A DNA stretch of 64,000 nt from Acetobacter senegalensis. Its GTDB lineage: Bacteria; Pseudomonadota; Alphaproteobacteria; Acetobacterales; Acetobacteraceae. The position numbers and the translations under genes are program-made. The DNA lies in contig NZ_LHZU01000135.1 in assembly GCF_001580995.1 (NCBI RefSeq), positions 1 through 64,000 on the forward strand. Direction: 5' to 3'. Shown here piece after piece: positions 55,509-64,000 of this stretch (within the stretch, counting starts at the first letter, position 1; every line of letters begins with the position of its first letter). Under the pieces are notes generated by a model, which was not told where the DNA came from, did not search any database, and saw nothing but the letters and a program-made list of their open reading frames with translations.

Positions 55509-56332
55509 GGCTCAGGACCGATTGATATGGACGGAAGGATGTGATTCAGGCTCCTTGAGGAGACAGAAGATGAGTGATCTGTAGTGGCTGCCGGACCAGC
55601 AGATGGATCGTCTGCGACCCTTTTTCCCGGAGAGCCATGACAAACCTCGTGTTGACGACTGTCGTATGTTGAGCGGGATTATTTTCGTGAACCGAAATGG
55701 TCTGCGCTGGCGTGATGCTCCCCGGGAATACGGTCCACACAAGACGCTCTACAACCGCTGGAAGCGCTGGAGTGCTATGGGGATATTCATCCGCATGATG
55801 GAGGGACTGACTACCGGCGAGGTAGAGCCTCAGACGATCATGATTGATGCGACCTATCTCAAGGCCCATCGCACGGCGTCAAGCCTGCGGTTAAAAAAGG
55901 GGGGCCAGGCCGTCTGATCGGACGGACCAAAGGCGGGATGAATACGAAACTGCATGCCGTCACCGACCGGAACGGACGTCCGCTCGACTTCTTCATGACA
56001 GCAGGTCAGTGATTACACCGGGGCGGCTGCCCGTCTGGACGGTCTTCCACCGGCCGAATGGATGCTGGCAGATCGGGGCTATGACGCTGACTGGTTCCGG
56101 GATGCCCTGGAGGAAAAAGGGATCAGGCCCTGCATTCCGGGAAGAAGATCCCGCGGAAAACCAGTCAAATACGACAAGCGAAAATACAAAAGACGCAACC
56201 GCATCGAAATCATGTTCGGCCGCCTCAAGGACTGGCGGCGGGTCGCAACACGCTATGACAGATGCCCGACCGTCTTCTTCTCAGCCATCTGCCTCGCTGC
56301 AACCGTCTTGTTCTGGTTATGAGTCCTGAGCC
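55509..56332 (+). mobile_element. IS5-family (IS427-like) insertion sequence, damaged
   Basis: Ends GGCTCAGGACC (55509) and GTCCTGAGCC (to 56332) match the terminus at 281-291, though here in the opposite orientation. The two copies are similar but not identical. Flanks do not show an identical short duplication (ACTA versus CAGC), so the element may have recombined after insertion. It lies between the yxe-like island and the zinc island. Confidence 0.85.
55570..56322 (+). pseudogene. IS5-family transposase, early stop and 5-base deletion
   Basis: OrfA starts at the ATG 55570 but the fifth codon is TAG (the other copy has Phe). Reading resumes at QQMDRLRPFFPESHDKPRVD, LSGIIFVNRNGLRWRDAP and PQTIMIDATYLKAHRTASS to the AAAAAAGGGG frameshift run. 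OrfB reads GRLIGRTKGGMNTKLHAVTD, then loses frame at TAGQ where about five bases are missing (expected TAGQVSDYTGAA), and resumes WMLADRGYDADWFRDALEEK and RIEIMFGRLKDWRRVATRYD. It cannot produce transposase. Confidence 0.85.
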
Positions 56333-56425
56333 CAGCGAACAATTAGTTGACCCTGTTGCAGCCAGGGCGAGTAAATGCACGGTTTATCAGCAGGATACTA
56401 AGATGAATTTTATCGGTTGCGTAGA

Positions 56426-58633
56426 TCAGAAGTTCGCGGTCAACGTAAATCTCGCGGAAACTGGTTCAACCGGGTGCCCTGTCGCTCCACTACTTTCAGT
56501 GGAAGTCGGAGTCAGGCGATAGTCATACGCGTATTGCGCTGCGTACCCCCTGTTATTGAACATATTGAAAACATTGGCTTCAAGTCGGAGATTTTTTGTG
56601 AACCTGTATCCAACCATCATATTGAGCTCCTGATATCCTGAGGACCGGAGAGAGTTATCTTCCACCAGCGGATATCCGCCCAACCAGCGCACCTGCAGGC
56701 TTCCATACCAGGGACCATGAGAATCAGCCAGAACGCCAAACGACCATACAAACTTGGGGGCATTTGTCACGAACAACCCGTCAATCCCGTAATAAGCCGG
56801 ATCGTGCGTCCGATAGCGGGCCCGCGCGAAAGACAGGTCTGTGTTGAATTCAAGCCAGGAAAGAGGATTGTATTGTGCAGAAAACTCGACACCTTCCCGG
56901 CGGCTTGCAGGGCCTGGCGAATTCACCCCGTCGTCGCCGTCTTAACTCAATTCGGAATCGAAATCGATGATGAACACAGCCGCCTGCATATGGAAATGAT
57001 CCACAGGAGTTGTGCGCACGCCTATCTCGCCGCTAACGGCTGAGGTCATCAGGGGTACACTGACGGATGTAAATTCGCCCGAATTGTACGAACCCGATAC
57101 CGAACGAAAGTCGTTCGAATGGTAGGCTCGACCAGCACTGAGATACAGTTCCGTTCGCTTCCATGGACCAAAGATCAGACTTCCCTTTGGCTGAAAAAGC
57201 CATTGATGTTTGACGGTACGCGAACCATCGATAAGGTTATCGTCGATGCCACCCTGATAGTCTTCCCGAAGCCCCACAACTGTTCGCAACCATGGAAGCC
57301 AGTGAGTCGTATTCTGTACGTAAAAGCCCACTGCACCGAGATTAATGTTGTCGGCGTTGCACGCATACTGAGCGCTATCATTCAAACTGCCGGGACAATC
57401 CCGAAGCGCTACACGCTCATGGGTATGACGGCGATCAACGTACAGGATGTCATAACGCCCCTGGACACCCACGGATGTCTCGCTCTCAAAACGTCCGATA
57501 TGGTCATTTCGCGAGTAAGTCGATGTGCCTCCCAGCATCGTGCGCGTCTCATCCTGCTGATGTTGATCGCCATTAACGGGATCGTCCAGATAATGCGTGA
57601 AGTTGTTCCACAACGTCATCCGATTGTGCGAAGCAAAAGCGCTGGTAACCCACTTCCAGTTATCGCCGGCCATCCGATAATGCCCGGAGAGGCTATAACG
57701 TTCGGCAAATCCTCCGTCCGTGGGGTCAAGAGATCCGTAGCGACCGATCATCCCGCTGCGCATCGCCTCAAGTGGTTGATCATTTGTCGCGCGCCATTGA
57801 CCACGATAAAACATTCCGGTGAGATCAAAGCCATTACGATCATCACCATGCGTGAAATGCGAAATGGCCCGCAAGGTGCGTGCATTGTCGGGATAGCGCC
57901 ATGGGCCGTCGGCATGCTGCCAGGTGAAGGCATTGACCCACCGGTCTCCATTTTTAAACCTGGTCGTTCCACCAGCGTAGACGCGATAGTCACCCAGCGT
58001 TCCCGCGCTCGCGCTGATCTGACGCGGCACCTCGCTGGCAAGTTTCATGTGATCAGATCCAGCCACACCAAAGTCACCGATATTCGCGTAAAATGGCCCT
58101 TTCGTGTAATCTACTCCCCCCAGCAATTCGGGAATGAGAAAGTTGATATCAGTATAACCTTGCCCATGCGCATTCGTCGCACCGTTAACGGGCATATCGT
58201 CAACAAAGGTCGCCAGATCGGTACCGTGATCCAGGTTAAAACCACGGAGAAGAAGCTGATTGGCTTTCCCTTCGCCGGAATGCGTGGTCACGACGAGACC
58301 CGGAATCGCTTCCAGTATCTGTCCCACACGATAAGCGGGACGCATCTGAAGTTCCTTGGCCGTAATTGTTCCCTGACTGGCAGTTTGTGCCCGCCCGGTA
58401 AGATCCCGGCGCGATGCAACAACTTCAATATGCTCCTGACGAGATCTGGCCTGAACGGCGGGCTGCGACTGCACGACGGCTTTATCAGGTAATATCTTAT
58501 TGGTGGTCACGGGAGTGGTTTGCGCGAACGATTGGCTTGGGCATCCCAATATACATCCAAGAGCACCGCAGGCGCAGAGTATTCCGCGGCCTGCCTGTCT
58601 CCTCGTAAGTCCACGCACTGCACGAGATCGCAT
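56426..58633 (-). pseudogene. TonB-dependent receptor next to Zur-like site, one in-frame stop
   Basis: 735 codons from the ATG at 58633 with a signal peptide (GRGILCACGALGCILGCPSQ). Plug: LQMRPAYRVGQILEAIPGLV, GKANQLLLRGFNLDHGTDLA and FVDDMPVNGATNAHGQGYTD; barrel to the stop at 56426, ending PVSARFTLTANF. A single TAA (56942-56944) splits it after IIDFDSELS. The following codons DGDDGVNSPGPASRREGVEF are in the same frame, so only one codon is affected and no frameshift exists. The NAHGQGYTDINFLIPE plug is of a receptor class often found with zinc-uptake genes. Position after the Zur-like site and ZIP gene suggests zinc uptake. Confidence 0.8.
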
Positions 58634-58645
58634 TGGGCGTCCCTG

Positions 58646-58670
58646 ATGTTATGTTATAATGTTGCATTTT
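58646..58670. promoter_or_regulatory. Zur-like site upstream of the receptor
   Basis: ATGTTATGTTATAATGTTGC (58646-58665) with TTATAATG core resembles the Zur consensus GAAATGTTATANTATAACATTTC on the left half. It lies 13-37 bases before the receptor ATG. Right half is imperfect. Confidence 0.5.
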
Positions 58671-58716
58671 ATGGCAAAACTGCGAATGATCCGCAATATT
58701 GTTTTTGCGCTATATG

Positions 58717-59415
58717 TCACTGCGTCAGATGTAAAATCACAGCCATGAATGCCAGACCTGCAATGCTGGCCGTACCGCCGGCAAGACCTGGGTTCGCCGC
58801 ACGACTTCTGGGTAACAGCTCGGCCGTCCCAATGTAGAGGAAGCCGCCGGCAAACAAGGCAAGCAGAACTGAAAACCCTGCCGCCTCCACGTGAAAGGTC
58901 TGTCCGATCACAACGCCCGTCAGAGGTGCGCATGCATTGGCCAACAGCCAGCGATAGGATTGTTGCCATTGTATGGGCTGGGCCGTCGTCCGTCCCAAAG
59001 TGGTAAGCCCAATCATATTGGCGCCATCCGCCATATCATGGCCCAGCACAGCAGCAGCGACCAACCACCCTGTCCGATCCGAAAGCTGGAAAGCCAGCCC
59101 AATCCCCAGACCGTCCATAACACTATGGACCAATAAGCTCGCCCGCCCTGCGACTGGTCCGGCAGGACAGCGATGAAGCAATAGATACAAGCCAAAGCCC
59201 ATCGCCATCACTCCTGCCAAAAAGGTCGAAGTAAACCGACTGGCGCCTTCTTCGAGCGCTTCTGGCAGCAGGTCCATAAGCGCAAGCCCGACCACGCAGC
59301 CCCCGGTCAGGCCAAGCAGCAAATCAGTCCTGCGGTTGAATTTCATTGCCAGCAACCCGCCAAGCCCGGTGGACATACCAGCAGCAACACCGAGAATATA
59401 AGCAGTGGGTGTCAT
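58717..59415 (-). CDS. ZIP-family metal transporter
   Basis: 232 residues, eight helices. ZIP metal-site helices are clear: VHSVMDGLGIGLAFQL (His and Asp of helix IV) and AAVLGHDMADGANMIGLT (His-Asp of helix V, HDMADG in place of the common HExPxG). N-terminal AAGMSTGLGGLLAMKF. ZIP proteins import zinc or iron down a gradient. Its start overlaps the cysS stop by four bases, so it is part of the zinc operon. Confidence 0.88.
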   Translation of the reverse strand: MTPTAYILGVAAGMSTGLGGLLAMKFNRRTDLLLGLTGGCVVGLALMDLLPEALEEGASRFTSTFLAGVMAMGFGLYLLLHRCPAGPVAGRASLLVHSVMDGLGIGLAFQLSDRTGWLVAAAVLGHDMADGANMIGLTTLGRTTAQPIQWQQSYRWLLANACAPLTGVVIGQTFHVEAAGFSVLLALFAGGFLYIGTAELLPRSRAANPGLAGGTASIAGLAFMAVILHLTQ

Positions 59416-60893
59416 CTGGCGTCCTTACTCTGAGAATTTGGTGCAACGTCTTCCTGCCGATCACCCTTTTCTGCTGGGATTTGGCATAATGCGTCCTTCA
59501 CGTGCCACCGCGTTCCCTGTGCCGTATCTTCAAGGATAACGCCTCGGGCGAGCAGCACGTCACGCAACCGATCCGCTTCATCGAAATCACGCCTCTCACG
59601 CGCCTCGGTCCGACGGTCGACCATGTCGGATATGGACACATCCAATACGGGCGGTAGAGACGCCTGCTCTTCTTTCTGCAACAACCCCAACACGTGAAGT
59701 CCGCCGAGCAACTCCGCGCGAAGCCGGACACGGACGGACGGCGTTTCTGCTCGGCGCAGACGGCCGGCAGTCTCGAACAGGGCACTCAGAGCAGCCGGCG
59801 TGTTGAGATCATCATCAAGCGCTCGCGCCACGCTCAGTTCGGTAGAGCCATCGACACTATCCTCCTGAGCGAGGTGGTCTGTGTCCGAAAGAAGCCGACG
59901 CAGACGCTGCAGAGTCCGCCTGCACCGATCAAGAAGCTCCTTCGACCAGTCCAGGGGCTGCCGATAATGCGACGAGAGCAGCGCAAGTCTGATGGCTTCT
60001 CCTTCCGTCTCCTTCAGTAAATCGTGGACAAGCACGACATTGCCCAGGGACTTCGACATTTTTCTCCCCTCGACAGTGACAAAGCCATTATGAACCCAGA
60101 ACTTGCAATACTCTGCGCCATCACGCGCCGAGACACTTTGCGCAATTTCGTTTTCATGATGGGGAAAAATAAGATCCTGGCCTCCTCCATGAAGATCAAT
60201 CGGCAAACCGAGCCGGTTTTCGATCATAGCCGAGCACTCGATATGCCACCCGGGCCTGCCGCGGCCCCAGGGACTCTCCCACCCCGGAAGATCAGGAGAG
60301 GATGGCTTCCACAACACAAAGTCGGCGGGGTCATGCTTGAACGGTGCAATCTCCACTCGCCCCCCAGCCATCAGGTCTTCTTGTTTCCTGCCCGACAAAA
60401 CGCCATATTGCTCAAAAGACGGCACATGAAAAAGCACATGCCCTTCCGCGACGTAGGCGTACCCCCTGTCGATCAGACGACTGATGATCGAAATGATATC
60501 GGGAATGTGGTCAGTCACACGCGGTTCAAAGTCGGGGGTAAGCAGACCCAACGCCTTCATATCGGAACGATAGGCATCGATAAAACGATCCGTGAGCACC
60601 CTGATGGACTGACCCGTGCGCGCGGCTTCAGCGTTGATCTTGTCGTCGACATCTGTGAAATTACGTGCATAGAGCACACGCGAATATTTTTGACGCAAGA
60701 CGCGATACAGAAGATCAAAGACAACCGCCGAACGGGCATTGCCCAGATGAGCGTAGTTATAGACGGTAGGGCCGCAAACATACAGTGTGACCCTGTTCGG
60801 ATCACGAGGCTGGAACCTCTGCTTTCTTCCCGAAAGCGTATTTGTCAGAAACAGGGCATGACGACCCGGATCTGTTCCAGTTTCTTTCATCAT
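59412..60893 (-). CDS. cysS: Cysteinyl-tRNA synthetase (possible zinc-stress paralog)
   Basis: 493 residues, full class Ia CysRS. The zinc ligands are intact: Cys40 (LYVCGPTVYNYAHLGN, which includes the HIGH-equivalent), Cys220 (GWHIECSAM), His245 and Glu249 (LIFPHHENEIA). KMSKS is at 278-282. It makes Cys-tRNA. Its start overlaps the DUF1176-like gene (ATGA) and its end overlaps the ZIP gene. CysRS paralogs beside COG0523 genes are known members of Zur regulons (Haas and co-workers), so this may be a second copy. Whether another cysS exists in the genome cannot be seen from here. Confidence 0.9.
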   Translation of the reverse strand: MMKETGTDPGRHALFLTNTLSGRKQRFQPRDPNRVTLYVCGPTVYNYAHLGNARSAVVFDLLYRVLRQKYSRVLYARNFTDVDDKINAEAARTGQSIRVLTDRFIDAYRSDMKALGLLTPDFEPRVTDHIPDIISIISRLIDRGYAYVAEGHVLFHVPSFEQYGVLSGRKQEDLMAGGRVEIAPFKHDPADFVLWKPSSPDLPGWESPWGRGRPGWHIECSAMIENRLGLPIDLHGGGQDLIFPHHENEIAQSVSARDGAEYCKFWVHNGFVTVEGRKMSKSLGNVVLVHDLLKETEGEAIRLALLSSHYRQPLDWSKELLDRCRRTLQRLRRLLSDTDHLAQEDSVDGSTELSVARALDDDLNTPAALSALFETAGRLRRAETPSVRVRLRAELLGGLHVLGLLQKEEQASLPPVLDVSISDMVDRRTEARERRDFDEADRLRDVLLARGVILEDTAQGTRWHVKDALCQIPAEKGDRQEDVAPNSQSKDAR

Positions 60894-61429
60894 GACGGTC
60901 GATTTCCCGGATAGAGATATAGAGTGCGATAAGGACCTTCCCGACCGTCACATTCTGTCTTGGCGTCCAGCCGCTGCATTATGAAATCCGCTCCTGAGGC
61001 CTGCCAGACAGTCCAGGTGCCACAATCCCCTAAACTGTCGTCCCGATGAAGCGACGTCAGAACACCTGACTGATCATCGTAGGTCACATTGAACAGATAG
61101 GATGACGTGTTCCAGACCCCATGGTCCCATTGCCTGAATGTCAGAAGCTCTACAGGTGAAGAGGGCATAGCCCGGATCACGACCTGCGTTGTTTCTGACA
61201 GTCTGACCGTGCAGGGTATGATCCAAATACGGCCCTTGTTCTCTGGGAGGCTGCCCATCCGATAGGCCTGCCGTCCTGAGGGATTATGTGCATAATGCGT
61301 GCAGCCCTCCGGTATGACGTCCTGCACCATAGCGGGAAGATCGAAGCCCTTAGCATTACTGGGTGTAGAGTTTGTTACACCCAGAAGAAACACATAGAAC
61401 AATAATCGCTTTTTCCGACCTTCTCGCAT
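60890..61429 (-). CDS. Secreted DUF1176-like protein
   Basis: 179 residues with a signal peptide (KRLLFYVFLLGVTNSTPSNA). The C-terminal part LHRDDSLGDCGTWTVWQASG then ECDGREGPYRTLYL resembles DUF1176: paired cysteines and G-x-CGTW motif. Three to four cysteines suggest periplasmic disulfides. Function unknown; cysS overlaps its end and the carbonic-anhydrase-like gene lies 12 bases before it, so it is in the zinc operon. Confidence 0.65.
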   Translation of the reverse strand: MREGRKKRLLFYVFLLGVTNSTPSNAKGFDLPAMVQDVIPEGCTHYAHNPSGRQAYRMGSLPENKGRIWIIPCTVRLSETTQVVIRAMPSSPVELLTFRQWDHGVWNTSSYLFNVTYDDQSGVLTSLHRDDSLGDCGTWTVWQASGADFIMQRLDAKTECDGREGPYRTLYLYPGNRPS

Positions 61430-61441
61430 TCCCGCATCAGG

Positions 61442-62002
61442 TTACAGCTGATTAGCGATACGCCGGTAGGATCGTGCGAGACTGACATTCATTTCAGCCA
61501 CGCTCTCAGAAAATGCCGTGGCATCTTTGGTGACCTGTGGGACAGTCAACAGGTCGGTATTTGAATGAATCGTCGTTGTCGACGGGATATAAAACCCTTC
61601 TGTCAGCACACAATCTTCTACGACTGCATTATGCCGGACTACGCAGCCTCGCTCTACGGTGCAATTGAAGATAACCGAGTTAAAACCGATGAAAACCTCA
61701 TCACCTACAGTGCACGGCCCATGAATGATCGAACGATGCGCGATCGAGGTTCTCGACCCGATCGTGACGGCCGCGCCATCTTTCGAATGAATGACGACAC
61801 CGTCCTGAATATTTGATCCTCTGCCGATCCGTATCGGTTCGACCTCGCCGTTCTCATCGGTTTCGTCAGCACGAATGACAGCGTACGGTCCGATGAATAC
61901 ATCATCTTCAACAATCACGTGGCCACACAGAATAGCCGTCGGATCAACGAAAGCGCTCTCCGCCACTACGGGATAGTCGCCTCGTGGATTTGGTCTCAGC
62001 AT
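61442..62002 (-). CDS. Gamma-class carbonic anhydrase, Cam-like
   Basis: 186 residues forming a left-handed beta-helix with hexapeptide repeats. Metal-binding histidines are His72 (NIQDGVVIHSKDG), His89 and His94 (TSIAHRSIIHGPCTVGD), the three-histidine set of gamma carbonic anhydrases. The acidic loop EVEPIRIG and IRADETDENG resemble archaeal Cam near its proton-shuttle Glu. Hydration of CO2 is expected, although many relatives are inactive. Paralogs of this class are known to lie beside COG0523 genes in zinc-responsive clusters; gamma enzymes can use iron or cobalt in place of zinc. Confidence 0.85.
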   Translation of the reverse strand: MLRPNPRGDYPVVAESAFVDPTAILCGHVIVEDDVFIGPYAVIRADETDENGEVEPIRIGRGSNIQDGVVIHSKDGAAVTIGSRTSIAHRSIIHGPCTVGDEVFIGFNSVIFNCTVERGCVVRHNAVVEDCVLTEGFYIPSTTTIHSNTDLLTVPQVTKDATAFSESVAEMNVSLARSYRRIANQL

Positions 62003-62056
62003 GAGTTAGGTCCTCGATTTCCAAAGTTAGAAGCGAAAGGCGCCAAAAAGCGATGA

Positions 62057-63220
62057 TCAGGCATCCATCAGAATTTCGCCGGGCAGGTCGTTCGACATGG
62101 TCTCACCAGGCTGGTAGTGCATGACAGACCGGATTGCCTCACCACGATGCAGCAGATCGAAGGCCTTGTTGATCTGGTTATGCGTCATGTTGTGCGTGAT
62201 GTAGGGATCAACACTGAATTTTCCGGCCAGCCATTCATCCACCATTCCAGGAAGCTGCGAGCGCCCTTTCACGCCTCCAAAGGCCGTTCCGCGCCAGACA
62301 CGCCCTGTAATCAACTGGAATGGCCGAGTGGAAATTTCCTCTCCGGCACCCGCGACACCGATAACGGTGCATTCTCCCCAGCCCTTGTGACAAGATTCCA
62401 GCGCAGCCCGCATGACATCGACGCGTCCGATCGCCTCGAAGGAATAATCCACTCCGCCGCCCGTCATCTCGACGATCACCTTCTGGATCGGATCGGTATG
62501 ATCCGTCGGATTGACCAGATCTGTCGCCCCCAGATTTTTCGCCAGCAGGAATTTCGCGGGGTTGGTATCGACACCAATGATTCGCGAGGCACCAGCCATG
62601 ACGGCCCCCTGAATAACGGCCATCCCTATCGCGCCGAGGCCAAAAACCGCTACAGTAGAGCCGGGCTCGACCTTTGCCGCATTCCGCACGGCCCCCATGC
62701 CGGTCGGCACGGCACAGCCCATGACACTTGCCTTGGCAAGAGGCGCGTCCTTGGTAATTTTCGCAACCGCGATCTCGGGCAGGACGGTGTATTCGCTGAA
62801 TGTGCTGGTGCCCATATAGTGAAAAATCTGCCGCCCCTTATAGGAAAAGCGACTTGTTCCATCGGGCATTAGTCCGAGAGCCTGTGTCTCACGGATCGTC
62901 GAGCAGAGATTGGTCTTGCCCGAACGGATCATCGGACAGTTCGGATCTTCGGGAATGTAGAGCGGAATGACATGATCGCCCGGAACAACAGAAGTGACGC
63001 TTTTGCCTACATCCTCGACGATACCCACCCCCTCGTGACCGAGAATGCACGGAAAGCGTCCTTCAGGGTCATGCCCTGAAAGGGTAAACATATCGGTGTG
63101 ACACAGGCTCGTGGTGACAATCCTGACCAGAACCTCACCCTCCTTCGGGCCTTCGAGATCGACCAGATCAATCTCGAGCGGCATGTTCGGTTCCCATGCA
63201 ATAGCAGCACGCGTCTTCAT
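62057..63220 (-). CDS. Class III-like alcohol dehydrogenase with degraded structural-zinc site
   Basis: 387 residues of the zinc-dependent FrmA/AdhC group. Catalytic-zinc ligands Cys40 (TTSLCHTD), His62-Glu63 ([13 protein letters not shown]) and Cys169 ([10 protein letters not shown]) are intact, as is the NAD loop [13 protein letters not shown]. The structural-zinc loop, normally YIPECGECKFC...C, reads [19 protein letters not shown]: Asp92, Cys95, Ile98, Cys106, so two of four cysteines are lost. Substrate may be S-hydroxymethylglutathione or another alcohol. It lies in a COG0523/ZIP operon, consistent with a zinc-sparing enzyme. Confidence 0.88.
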   Translation of the reverse strand: MKTRAAIAWEPNMPLEIDLVDLEGPKEGEVLVRIVTTSLCHTDMFTLSGHDPEGRFPCILGHEGVGIVEDVGKSVTSVVPGDHVIPLYIPEDPNCPMIRSGKTNLCSTIRETQALGLMPDGTSRFSYKGRQIFHYMGTSTFSEYTVLPEIAVAKITKDAPLAKASVMGCAVPTGMGAVRNAAKVEPGSTVAVFGLGAIGMAVIQGAVMAGASRIIGVDTNPAKFLLAKNLGATDLVNPTDHTDPIQKVIVEMTGGGVDYSFEAIGRVDVMRAALESCHKGWGECTVIGVAGAGEEISTRPFQLITGRVWRGTAFGGVKGRSQLPGMVDEWLAGKFSVDPYITHNMTHNQINKAFDLLHRGEAIRSVMHYQPGETMSNDLPGEILMDA

Positions 63221-63267
63221 TTTTGATGATCCCTCAAGAAAACATTAGTGGTTGACAATCGTATCTG

Positions 63268-64000
63268 TCAGGCTGGTTCCAGGCTTTCTGACTGACGGCG
63301 CCATATGGGGAATGGATCCGGCAGATGGGCATAACGGGCCGGATCAAAACTGTTGGTTTCGGGCACAAGGCAGGCATCGAGATCACGACGCAGTGCGGCC
63401 TCGTTCATCTCCGCAGTGCCGATGAAGACGATTTCCTGCCGACGGTCGCCATAAACAGAATCCCAGTTTCCCAACACGAAATCACGCCACTGATCGGTGT
63501 CAGGCCACTGGTTTTTCGGAATGGAAGCCCACCACAGTCCCATGGCTTCGCTGCGAACAAGTGCGCCCGCCTGGCTCATCTCCCCGACCCATTCGGGGCG
63601 TGTCGCAAGCCAGAAATGCCCTTTCGCGCGCACAACGCCAGGCCAGTTACGATCCAGAAACGCCTGAAATTTTGCTGGTTCAAACGGACGACGCGCACGA
63701 TAGACGAAATTGCGAATGCCATACTCATCGGTTTCGGGCACATGGTTGGCAAAACCATAAAGTTCCTTGAACCACAAAGGATGCTGATGCGCTTTGTCAT
63801 AGTCAAAGCGACCTGTATTCAGAATCCGCTCGATGGGAACCTGACCCATGTCCGTTTCAATAATATCTGCATCTGAGTTCAGGGCACGAATGATCTTCCG
63901 GGCAGCGTCTACCTGGTCGACTGTGGCGGTGGAGACCTTGTTAATGACCACGACATCCGCGAACTCAATCTGCTGGACCAGAAGATCGACCAGAGCGCGG
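63268..64000 (-). CDS. COG0523 (G3E) GTPase, zinc chaperone type, C-terminal part
   Basis: Runs off the window on its 5' side; about 244 residues seen. Contains the G-domain end VVVINKVSTATVDQVDAARK (NKxD-equivalent NKVS) and the CobW_C domain: IRNFVYRARRPFEPAKFQAF, AKGHFWLATRPEW and SVYGDRRQEIVFIGTAEMNE. The Walker A and CxCC metal motif lie outside the window. Proteins of this type (ZigA/YeiR/ZNG1) deliver zinc to client enzymes under zinc shortage. The neighbouring ADH, carbonic anhydrase and CysRS are typical clients or paralogs. Confidence 0.9.
   Translation of the reverse strand, partial: RALVDLLVQQIEFADVVVINKVSTATVDQVDAARKIIRALNSDADIIETDMGQVPIERILNTGRFDYDKAHQHPLWFKELYGFANHVPETDEYGIRNFVYRARRPFEPAKFQAFLDRNWPGVVRAKGHFWLATRPEWVGEMSQAGALVRSEAMGLWWASIPKNQWPDTDQWRDFVLGNWDSVYGDRRQEIVFIGTAEMNEAALRRDLDACLVPETNSFDPARYAHLPDPFPIWRRQSESLEPA

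Noticed and set aside
57119-58492. 457-codon plus-strand open frame
   Set aside because: Lies wholly antisense to a clear TonB receptor with full plug and barrel motifs; its translation shows no family features and a signal-less, irregular composition.
60024-60914. 296-codon plus-strand open frame
   Set aside because: Antisense to cysS, whose motifs are complete; no ribosome site or domain.

Overview
The window comes from an acetic acid bacterium (Acetobacteraceae) or a very close relative. The best single marker is a 503-residue acetyl-CoA hydrolase/transferase that closely resembles Acetobacter AarC. Many TonB-dependent receptors, IS5/IS427-type insertion sequences and numerous decayed genes fit the same group. 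Assignments come from reading sequence and recalled family motifs; no database was searched.

Layout. 0-3.4 kb: an IS5-type element cuts off a royal-jelly/yellow-family gene at the end of a small redox operon controlled by a divergent HxlR regulator. 3.8-20.2 kb: mixed chromosomal genes (radical SAM enzyme, AarC-like CoA-transferase with a GlxA regulator, LysE/SugE exporters with an ArgP-like regulator, PsiE, Hsp20, methyltransferase and MmyB-type regulator) mixed with pseudogenes, a dead IS5 copy and a degenerate intergenic repeat family. 20.2-28.5 kb: a transposon graveyard, then a Fur-box-controlled yersiniabactin/pyochelin-type uptake cluster (FyuA-like receptor, two fused ABC half-transporters, PchR/YbtA-like regulator) whose last, permease-like gene was cut by IS remnants. 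29.4-34.0 kb: a cobalamin riboswitch upstream of a TonB receptor, CbtB (apparently with an ATT start), a broken CbtA and a PepSY membrane protein.

34.0-40.2 kb: a second cobalamin riboswitch on the minus strand leads toward a 42-codon ORF and a Rieske oxygenase. On the other strand lie mesX-mesD (B12- and folate-independent methionine synthase) and a MetR-like regulator, so B12 supply appears to organise this stretch. 40.4-43.8 kb: a TonB receptor downstream of an mntH broken by an internal deletion, with repeated ATAGCA-N2-TGCTAT operator-like palindromes. 44-46 kb: VapBC and nested IS3/IS30 remnants.

46.1-55.4 kb: an AT-richer island with the gene content of the Bacillus yxe operon for S-(2-succino)cysteine salvage (MmgE/PrpD, NtaA/SnaA-type flavin monooxygenase, polar amino-acid ABC importer, M20 amidohydrolase) plus its own TonB receptor. 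IS remnants lie on both sides. 56.4-64.0 kb: a probable zinc-limitation island. It runs COG0523 metallochaperone, class III-like alcohol dehydrogenase lacking two of the four structural-zinc cysteines, gamma-carbonic anhydrase, DUF1176-like protein, CysRS and ZIP transporter, followed by a TonB receptor with an in-frame stop and a Zur-like site in front of it.

The common theme is metal, cofactor and sulfur acquisition through TonB-linked modules, in a genome region shaped by insertion sequences and gene decay.
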